This document shows positions 1-4,475 of a stretch of 5,600 nt of DNA, piece after piece (positions within the stretch are counted from its first letter, which is position 1; every line of letters begins with the position of its first letter). The notes under the pieces were generated by a model, which was not told the origin of the DNA, ran no database searches, and saw nothing but the letters and a program-made list of their open reading frames with translations. Location: NCBI GenBank assembly GCA_017649745.1, contig JAGCGE010000121.1, forward strand, positions 1-5,600, read 5' to 3'. The stretch is from Clostridiales bacterium (GTDB lineage: Bacteria > Bacillota_A > Clostridia > Saccharofermentanales > Saccharofermentanaceae). Position numbers and translations under genes: made by a program.

Positions 1-172
1 GATCTATGTGCGGATGTGTGATAACAATGAGCTTGATGTCGAACTCGCTGCACTCGAACTTGATCATATCCAAGTGTTCCTTACGACATGTATCCACAAG
101 AACGGCATTACGTCCTTCAGATACTACATAGCAGTTACCTGTTCCGCATTTTATCCTTTTAACTGAAGACAT
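1..172 (-). CDS. Metallo-beta-lactamase-fold hydrolase, N-terminal part (cut by window edge)
   Basis: Only the first 57 codons are in the window; the gene continues past position 1. The visible protein has the opening of the MBL fold. There is a beta-strand pair around residues 13-28 (NCYVVSEGRNAVLVDT), with the Asp of the usual 'ILVDTG' strand at D27. At 51-57 it reads ITHPHID, and the cut codon begins with C, compatible with His. This is the HxHxDH zinc motif (H53, H55, D57) typical of glyoxalase II-like hydrolases. The substrate cannot be told, because the discriminating C-terminal part is missing. The start follows the SPFH gene's stop by 3 nt, so it is probably the fourth gene of that operon. 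The nearest Shine-Dalgarno-like sequence (GGAG, 185-188) lies 12 nt upstream, which is long, so translation may depend on coupling to the SPFH gene. The family call is firm and the role is unknown. Confidence 0.85.
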   Translation of the reverse strand, partial: MSSVKRIKCGTGNCYVVSEGRNAVLVDTCRKEHLDMIKFECSEFDIKLIVITHPHID

Positions 173-175
173 TTC

Positions 176-1450
176 TTACTGCTGCTCCGGTGTAACATGT
201 GGTGTTCCGCAGTCAGGGCAGAACTTAGATGTGATACCGACCTTACCGCATGAAGGACAATTCCATGCTCCTGCAGCAGGTGCGCCTGTGTTACCTGAGA
301 TAACATTACCGAATCCTTCACCCATCTTAGCGGACTCACCCATGATAGGATTAAGAGCATCCTTAGTCATGTTGATAACACCGCCCATAGCACCGAGTGT
401 AACACCAAGGCTAGCGATATCTCCGATTCCGCCGCCGGCTCCACCTGCGCCTGAACCGCCACCTGTGATACCATTCTGCATAGCTTCCATACCAACCTGT
501 CTTGCGGTCTCGTCCTGATATGTGTAGCCCTTCATCTTCATCTCTTCTGCCTCAGCTTCAGCCTGCATCTTATATGCGTCTGCTTCTGCCTTAGCCTTGA
601 TGAGAAGTGCATTAGCATCACCCTGAGCGCTTACCATCTTAAGCTGTGCTTCTGTCTGAGCCTCAACGATCTTTCTTGTCTGAGCTGCTTCAGCTTCTGC
701 CTTTCTAACTTCCTCGTCGCGGACCTTCAATGTCTTGTCAGCGAACTGCTGCTTCATGCGCTGGAAGTTAGGATCATCATCAGGTGTAGTGATAGTCGTT
801 ACATAGAACTCAGGCATTGTAAGACCGTATTCATCCAATACGACATTGATCTCTGCCATGAGCTTATCTGAAAGAACATCAAGATATGCGTCGATCTCAA
901 GGATGTTGATATTCTCTTCCTTGATGATACGTGCGAGATTAGACTTTACTCTATTAACAACAAGAGCACGGAACTTACTTGTACCGTATGAAAGTCCGTC
1001 ACCTACGATCTCACTTTGGAGAAGACCCTCTGTCGTACCTACGAGCTTAACGATGAGCTTACGGGAATCATTTACTCTTAAGTTGAAGTTACCGCTGGCA
1101 CCGATCTCGATGTGAAGACCAGATGCCGGATCGAAAAGTCTTACCTTACTGTCGGTTCCCCATCTGATGCCCATCTGTGTGGTCATGTTGATGAAGTAGA
1201 CTTCGGCATGGAAAACATTCTCTCCGCCTGTTCCAAGCTTCATAAGATCTCTCAGGAGCGGGATGTTATAAGTTGTAAGGGTATGTCTTCCTGCCGTAAA
1301 CAGATCCATCGCCTTACCATCACGCATGAAGAGAGCTTCCTGCGATTCATGGACGATCAGCTGTGAGCCGATAGTGAAATCCTCATTCTGATGCTTGTGC
1401 GCTAATACTTCATTACTGCCTTCGTACTTGATTACACTGATAACTTCCAT
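176..1450 (-). CDS. SPFH-domain (stomatin/prohibitin-like) protein with C-terminal zinc ribbon, YdjI/COG4260 type
   Basis: This 424-residue protein starts at ATG 1450, with AAAGGA (1460-1465) 9 nt upstream. Residues about 20-220 form an SPFH/band 7 domain. Residues about 225-325 are a charged Ala/Glu/Lys-rich helix likely to form the coiled coil by which SPFH proteins assemble. A Gly-rich linker spans 329-343, and a zinc ribbon of two CPxC pairs (C398/C401 and C411/C414) sits near the end. COG4260 members, including B. subtilis YdjI, share this architecture. No hydrophobic N-terminal anchor is visible, so membrane attachment would need partners. The two zinc-ribbon membrane proteins encoded just upstream are obvious candidates, as YdjG/YdjH are for YdjI. 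SPFH proteins form membrane-bound oligomers that organise membrane microdomains or regulate proteases. Old annotations of this family as 'virion core protein' should not be read as a phage origin. The gene begins 1 nt after the preceding stop codon. The family is clear; the exact role is inferred. Confidence 0.93.
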   Translation of the reverse strand: MEVISVIKYEGSNEVLAHKHQNEDFTIGSQLIVHESQEALFMRDGKAMDLFTAGRHTLTTYNIPLLRDLMKLGTGGENVFHAEVYFINMTTQMGIRWGTDSKVRLFDPASGLHIEIGASGNFNLRVNDSRKLIVKLVGTTEGLLQSEIVGDGLSYGTSKFRALVVNRVKSNLARIIKEENINILEIDAYLDVLSDKLMAEINVVLDEYGLTMPEFYVTTITTPDDDPNFQRMKQQFADKTLKVRDEEVRKAEAEAAQTRKIVEAQTEAQLKMVSAQGDANALLIKAKAEADAYKMQAEAEAEEMKMKGYTYQDETARQVGMEAMQNGITGGGSGAGGAGGGIGDIASLGVTLGAMGGVINMTKDALNPIMGESAKMGEGFGNVISGNTGAPAAGAWNCPSCGKVGITSKFCPDCGTPHVTPEQQ

Positions 1451-1451
1451 T

Positions 1452-2255
1452 TTACGTTTTCCTTTCTACCATGATTCCGAATATAGCTATTAATACGATC
1501 GGCCCTGCTACGGCTATGATGGCCGACGGAACCGTCGGTACATGAAAACCGTACGCCAATATCATAAACAATATTAGAGGTACTGCACTCAGGAATGACA
1601 GGATATCGATTACGATAGCCAGAGCTCCACCTCTGTAGATCAGATATCCTACGCCTGCTGAGCACAAAAGAAAGATCGGGATAAGTGCGAGAAGCGGAAA
1701 TCCGACAACTTCCTTAAGGATGACACAAAGAACTGCAGGTATTACCATTCCGACGATAACTGCAAGAGGGATCCTCTTTTTCCTGCCCTTCTCGATCTCG
1801 ACTTCGCAATTCTTAAGAAGCTCATCGGAATCCTTAAATCCCGGTATCTTCTTAAACTCACTCTTGGCGCTGCTATATGACTTCTTGTCATATTGCTTCT
1901 TCGCCTTAGCATAGATCTTCAGATTCTGAATCGCTGTCTGACCATCCCTGCACACCTTAATGAGATCTGTTGCGATTGGACCTGTAAACGTATCACATTC
2001 GCGTGAGGCAGACTGGAAAAGAAGCTTAGCCTGTTCCAATGTCTCGATCCTTGGTTCGCCTGCAAGAAGGTCATTAGCCTGATTGATCTTAGTTATGACG
2101 TGAGTGTATCTACTATAATCAGGAACAAGTTCAGCAAGAGGCCATTTGTTTCCGCAGTGAGCACACACGCATGAACCAGCGAGATAATCATTAACGATAT
2201 CTCCACCGCAGATCTTACACTTTAATGTTATCGGTGTTGCGCTTACTTCAGACAT
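1452..2255 (-). CDS. Zinc-ribbon, TPR-like, multi-pass membrane protein (paralogue B)
   Basis: The protein has 267 residues. An N-terminal zinc ribbon has Cys pairs C13/C16 and C31/C34, with an extra Cys at C29 (CKIC ... CVCAHC). Residues about 50-110 are helical. Residues about 112-150 look like one TPR-type helical hairpin ending in KIPGFKDSDELLKNC, a pattern often seen in Firmicute zinc-ribbon/TPR proteins. A basic stretch (157-161, GRKKR) precedes about four hydrophobic segments near 163-180, 186-206, 210-234 and 241-262. The soluble zinc-ribbon part is therefore probably cytoplasmic (positive-inside rule). Start ATG 2255 has AAGGAG (2262-2267) with 6-nt spacing, and it lies 3 nt after the upstream paralogue's stop. 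By hand alignment it matches the upstream gene at about 107 of the first 240 residues without gaps, and at 32 of the first 40. The function is not known. By position and architecture it resembles YdjG/YdjH, proposed membrane partners of the SPFH protein YdjI. Confidence 0.88.
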   Translation of the reverse strand: MSEVSATPITLKCKICGGDIVNDYLAGSCVCAHCGNKWPLAELVPDYSRYTHVITKINQANDLLAGEPRIETLEQAKLLFQSASRECDTFTGPIATDLIKVCRDGQTAIQNLKIYAKAKKQYDKKSYSSAKSEFKKIPGFKDSDELLKNCEVEIEKGRKKRIPLAVIVGMVIPAVLCVILKEVVGFPLLALIPIFLLCSAGVGYLIYRGGALAIVIDILSFLSAVPLILFMILAYGFHVPTVPSAIIAVAGPIVLIAIFGIMVERKT

Positions 2256-2258
2256 CCC

Positions 2259-3059
2259 TTACTCCTTATTCGAGTTTTCTATGCAATATTTTATCATTCG
2301 AAACAGGTATATACATACAACTTTACAGATTTTAAAGAACATTATATGGATATCGTACTTTATTATCAGGAATAGGACAAAAGGCCCCACTAGCATGAAC
2401 GATACGAACTCGATGATCGAAGCAGCCAATCCGCCTCTGTAAATGAAGAATCCCAATACAGCTGACGCAACAAGGAATACCGGAATGAGAATCGCAAACG
2501 AGACATCAGCGAGTATCTTTAATACGATACATACCATTGCAGGCGCTAACATTCCGATAGCAACTTCCAGCACTCTTTGTGCTTTTCTGTCTTTGGTGAC
2601 ATAAATCTTACATTGTTCTTTGAGTTCTTCCGTATTCTTATATCCCGGGATCTTCTCAAACTCCGTAAGAGCCGCCTGATAATTCTGCTTATTGAAATAG
2701 GACATGCCCTTCAAGTAGCTTTGGAGCTGGTCTATCTTCCCGATCTCATCACGGCTTATATTGGCAAGCTCTAAAGCGACAACACCGTCGATGTCTCCAC
2801 TCTCTTCAATAGCAAAAGTGAGAAGTGTTTTCGCTCTTTCAAGAGATACGCTTGTAGGGTTATTCGATACGATCGCATTAGCCTCATTGATATTCGAGAT
2901 TATGTTGGAATACTGACTGTAATCAGGGATCATCTCTTCGAGATTCCATTTGTTGCCGCAGTGCGCACAAACGCATGAACCCACAAGGAAGTTATTCACT
3001 ATATCTCCCCCGCAGATCTTACACTTAAACGTAACCGGTGTTGCGTTTAACTCCGACAT
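2259..3059 (-). CDS. Zinc-ribbon, TPR-like, multi-pass membrane protein (paralogue A)
   Basis: This 266-residue protein opens the operon. Its layout matches the next gene: zinc ribbon at 13-34 (C13, C16, C31, C34 plus C29), helices to about 110, and a TPR-like hairpin at 112-150 (NYQAALTEFEKIPGYKN). About four hydrophobic segments follow, near 163-181, 186-207, 211-234 and 237-255. The motif IYRGG at 206-210 is identical in both copies. The tails differ: here the last 30 residues are Cys- and Lys-rich and end hydrophilic (ENSNKE), whereas paralogue B ends in a cleaner fourth helix. Start ATG 3059 follows a G-rich site (GGGGGA, 3067-3072) at 7 nt, weaker than the AAGGAG of paralogue B. An ATG at 3061-3063 is out of frame. 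The gene arose by tandem duplication with its neighbour. Its likely role is a membrane partner of the SPFH protein encoded two genes on, but no activity can be assigned. Confidence 0.87.
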   Translation of the reverse strand: MSELNATPVTFKCKICGGDIVNNFLVGSCVCAHCGNKWNLEEMIPDYSQYSNIISNINEANAIVSNNPTSVSLERAKTLLTFAIEESGDIDGVVALELANISRDEIGKIDQLQSYLKGMSYFNKQNYQAALTEFEKIPGYKNTEELKEQCKIYVTKDRKAQRVLEVAIGMLAPAMVCIVLKILADVSFAILIPVFLVASAVLGFFIYRGGLAASIIEFVSFMLVGPFVLFLIIKYDIHIMFFKICKVVCIYLFRMIKYCIENSNKE

Positions 3060-3113
3060 TCATTTTTCCCCCATAGTTTTAGTCAGTCATTAAAGCGTGA
3101 CCAAAGCAAATAT

Positions 3114-3142
3114 ATTTTATCATTCGCCACCTTGTATATAAA
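3114..3142 (-). promoter_or_regulatory. Candidate sigma-A-type promoter of the zinc-ribbon/SPFH operon
   Basis: On the minus strand the -35 is TTTATA (3137-3142, 4 of 6 consensus bases). A 17-bp spacer follows, then the -10 TAAAAT (3114-3119, 5 of 6) preceded by TGA, giving an extended -10 (TGnTAAAAT). The start point would be near 3107, leaving a leader of about 48 nt before ATG 3059. I saw no clear ECF-type (AAC/CGT) promoter, although the B. subtilis ydj operon is sigma-W controlled. No hairpin terminator is visible between the acetyltransferase stop (3181) and this site, so some read-through from upstream is possible. Confidence 0.6.
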
Positions 3143-3180
3143 CCCCGATAAACAGATTTAAGAGAGTCTATTTCCATTAA

Positions 3181-3738
3181 TTAAAGCTTCTTCATCATGA
3201 GGATCTCATCCATAAACGAATCGCCTGAAGCGCATCTGAGGGCATTCTCACGCCTTCCGTACTCGACGAAGCCCATCTTCTTATAAAGTGCCTGGGCCCT
3301 CTCATTTGGTGCGGCTACCTCAAGTTCCAACTGCATAAGTTCAGGCTTTGATTCCCTGGCAACGCGGATCATCTCTTCGAACATCATCGTTCCTATTCCA
3401 AGACCCCAGTAGTCCTTAAGGAGCGCTATAGCAACATTAGCCCTGTGCTTCATCTTAAACTGGCTGTTCATCATGAGATGACAATTTCCTGCTACTTTTC
3501 CGTCAACAGTACATGTAAGGAAAAGGTCGTTATCGGAGCCCTTCATATAAGTGAGAAGTTCCTTTTCCTTTTCGAGTGTATATCGGTCACATTCCGAAGG
3601 TATCCTCAAGAGGAAATCCGTCTCACCTGATGACTTATGAAGATAATCTATAAGTCCCTGAGCCTCATCATCTCCAGGGTTCAAGAGTAAAGCCTTGCGG
3701 CCGTCCTTTAACGTAAATTCCTTAGTTTCGTATAACAT
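3181..3738 (-). CDS. GNAT-family N-acetyltransferase (second of tandem pair)
   Basis: With the start at ATG 3738 the protein has 185 residues, normal for a single GNAT domain. Motif A, the acetyl-CoA pyrophosphate loop, runs from 102 to 120 and contains YWGLGIG at 110-116, where W111 replaces the usual Gln/Arg while both glycines are kept. Motif B (NERAQALYKKMGF, 145-157) is the classical C-terminal GNAT signature. GNATs transfer acetyl from acetyl-CoA to amines on proteins, small molecules or antibiotics; the acceptor cannot be predicted here. The longer frame from ATG 3768 is rejected because it would overlap the upstream gene by 29 nt. ATG 3738 has a perfectly placed AAGGAG and follows the upstream stop by one nucleotide, indicating translational coupling. 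The sequence has little similarity to the other GNAT, so this is not a recent duplication. Confidence 0.9.
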   Translation of the reverse strand: MLYETKEFTLKDGRKALLLNPGDDEAQGLIDYLHKSSGETDFLLRIPSECDRYTLEKEKELLTYMKGSDNDLFLTCTVDGKVAGNCHLMMNSQFKMKHRANVAIALLKDYWGLGIGTMMFEEMIRVARESKPELMQLELEVAAPNERAQALYKKMGFVEYGRRENALRCASGDSFMDEILMMKKL

Positions 3739-3739
3739 A

Positions 3740-4234
3740 TTAATTCTCCTTTTTCCCTTTTCTTTCATACATTACAAGATCCATCTTGTCATTGATCTTT
3801 TCTTCCCAATCGAGAAGTTCAAATCCGAGTTTCTCGTAAAAGTGTCGATTTCTTTCTTCCTGTTTGATCGTCGACAGTTTCCATGTAGTCTTATCATCCC
3901 ACATCTCGAAAAGTCTTTCCACAGCTGCTGCTCCGATCTTAAGATCCTGAAACTCAGGAAGGATGAAGATCGGCGAGATCCACATTACACTGTCGTCGTT
4001 TAAACTTCTGTCTCTTACAGCTCTTACGGCACCGACTTTCTTGCCGTCGAAAATAATATAGTAGAAATGGCTGTTCTCTTCCGTGATCTTCCAAAGAATT
4101 CGATCCTTTGACTCATTAACGGGCGACATCTCATCATGATAGATCTCGTACAATGGCATGAATGCTTTTACCTGCATTGCATGAAGTTCATCGAGATCTT
4201 CTTTTGTCATTTTAACCAGTTCTACTTGTTTCAT
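3740..4234 (-). CDS. GNAT-family N-acetyltransferase (first of tandem pair, downstream of attenuator-like leader)
   Basis: This is a 164-residue single-domain GNAT. Motif A lies around 86-109. Its acetyl-CoA loop reads QDLKIGA (96-102), so the usual Q/R-x-x-G-x-G/A has Lys at the first Gly position (K99) and keeps G101. Motif B is present as RNRHFYEKLGF (128-138). ATG 4234 has a consensus AGGAGG (4243-4248) with 8-nt spacing. That site directly abuts the T tract of a strong terminator hairpin, so expression requires read-through past the hairpin or a start downstream of it. No room for a separate promoter is seen between them. With the next GNAT one nucleotide downstream, the pair forms a two-gene unit. 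The acceptor substrate is unknown; small-molecule detoxification is only a possibility raised by the regulatory layout. Confidence 0.9.
   Translation of the reverse strand: MKQVELVKMTKEDLDELHAMQVKAFMPLYEIYHDEMSPVNESKDRILWKITEENSHFYYIIFDGKKVGAVRAVRDRSLNDDSVMWISPIFILPEFQDLKIGAAAVERLFEMWDDKTTWKLSTIKQEERNRHFYEKLGFELLDWEEKINDKMDLVMYERKGKKEN
3746..3751 (-). promoter_or_regulatory. Ribosome binding site deciding the start of the second GNAT gene
   Basis: AAGGAG lies 7 nt before ATG 3738 and within the last codons of the preceding GNAT gene (AAG GAG AAT TAA). It supports ATG 3738 over the in-frame ATG at 3768 and implies translational coupling across the TAA-T-ATG junction. Confidence 0.8.
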
Positions 4235-4248
4235 TTTCTTTTCCTCCT

Positions 4249-4289
4249 AAAAAAATACCGTTTACCCGAAGCATCGGATAAACGGTATT
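4249..4289 (-). terminator. Rho-independent terminator just ahead of the GNAT ribosome binding site
   Basis: In minus-strand RNA the arms 4274-4288 and 4255-4269 pair over 15 bp around a UGCU loop (4270-4273), and a further A-U pair (4289/4254) is possible. A run of seven U (4255-4249) follows. One internal pair is a U-G wobble that becomes a C-A mismatch in plus-strand RNA, so the hairpin suits the minus strand better. It ends the small-ORF transcript and possibly the permease transcript. Because the AGGAGG of the first GNAT gene follows immediately, it can also act as an attenuator for the acetyltransferase pair. Confidence 0.9.
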
Positions 4290-4322
4290 GAGATCAAAGT
4301 AATAAAGTTTATGTTCACCCGA
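4274..4322 (-). promoter_or_regulatory. Possible antiterminator pairing across the small-ORF stop codon
   Basis: The RNA segment UCGGGUGAAC (4313-4322), which contains the UGA stop of the small ORF (4315-4317), can pair with GUUUAUCCGA (4274-4283), the inner part of the terminator's 5' arm. That gives ten continuous pairs, two of them G-U. It is almost the same sequence as the terminator's own 3' arm (UCGGGUAAAC, 9 of 10 identical), so the two structures exclude each other. A ribosome finishing the small ORF would cover 4313-4322 and favour termination; one stalled earlier would leave it free. The pairing is seen in sequence, while the regulatory function is inference. Confidence 0.5.
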
Positions 4323-4407
4323 GGCAATTGTTCGTAACCAAATCATAACGTCCGTAAATGACGCCTGCATAAATGATATAAGCTGCATAAGATTTGGACT
4401 TAAACAT
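4315..4407 (-). CDS. 30-residue small ORF: leader peptide or independent small protein
   Basis: The ORF runs from ATG 4407 to TGA 4315 and encodes 30 residues. It has a strong Shine-Dalgarno GGAGG (4414-4418) with 6-nt spacing, a promoter candidate just upstream and a terminator 25 nt after its stop, so it forms a complete small transcription unit. The peptide has a basic start (K3, K5) and a hydrophobic middle (about 7-19), which is too short for a convincing membrane helix. Five tyrosines stand at 7, 10, 13, 18 and 21, three residues apart within each group. A single Cys (C28) lies in the terminal NNCLG. I do not recognise a family. Two readings fit. It may be a regulatory leader peptide whose translation controls the terminator ahead of the two acetyltransferases, or it may be a secreted or membrane-associated small peptide with its own function. 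The translation signals make a translated ORF likely; the role is open. Confidence 0.6.
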   Translation of the reverse strand: MFKSKSYAAYIIYAGVIYGRYDLVTNNCLG

Positions 4408-4433
4408 CTGCTTCCTCCGTGTGATTTTTGTTT

Positions 4434-4462
4434 AACTTACTACTGTTGAGAAATGATGTCAA
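4434..4462 (-). promoter_or_regulatory. Candidate promoter of the small-ORF/GNAT leader transcript
   Basis: A perfect -35 TTGACA (4457-4462) is followed after exactly 17 bp by a weak -10 TAAGTT (4434-4439, 3 of 6 consensus bases). Transcription would begin near 4427, about 9 nt before the small ORF's GGAGG, giving a leader of about 178 nt to the terminator T tract. The -35 begins 3 nt after the permease stop codon. The weak -10 could mean that an activator is needed. Confidence 0.5.
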
Positions 4463-4475
4463 CCCTTACTCAACA
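4444..4475. repeat. Inverted repeat flanking the -35 region, possible operator
   Basis: TGTTGAG (4444-4450) and CTCAACA (4469-4475) are perfect 7-bp inverted arms separated by 18 bp. Between them lies TCAA (4459-4462), part of the -35 box on the minus strand. The arms bracket the -35 and part of the spacer, a usual position for a dimeric regulator. The right arm lies within the last codons of the permease gene. No U run follows, so it is not a terminator. Confidence 0.4.

Noticed and set aside
231..518. Plus-strand ORF of 95 codons
   Set aside because: It lies opposite the SPFH gene's Gly-rich and zinc-ribbon end. Its Pro-rich product is the antisense of Gly/Ala codons, and it has no ribosome binding site.
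846..1366. Plus-strand ORFs of 89 and 84 codons
   Set aside because: Both are antisense to the SPFH domain, which is clearly coding on the minus strand. Their products look like no known protein.
1432..1665. Minus-strand ORF of 77 codons in another frame
   Set aside because: It overlaps the end of paralogue B and the start of the SPFH gene. The composition is Arg/Ser-rich, as expected of an out-of-frame reading.
3083..3090. Short direct repeat (AGTC twice) in the operon leader
   Set aside because: An eight-base tandem is expected by chance and lies downstream of the promoter candidate with no partner site.
3739..3768. Upstream ATG (3768) for the second GNAT gene
   Set aside because: It would add ten basic residues and overlap the previous gene; ATG 3738 has a perfect AAGGAG at 7 nt and a normal GNAT start.
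3695..4003. Plus-strand ORF of 102 codons
   Set aside because: It is antisense to both GNAT genes, whose motifs A and B fix the coding strand.
4444..4475. Inverted repeat as a terminator of the permease gene
   Set aside because: There is an 18-nt loop, only 7-bp arms and no U run. The hairpin at 4249-4289 is the real terminator.
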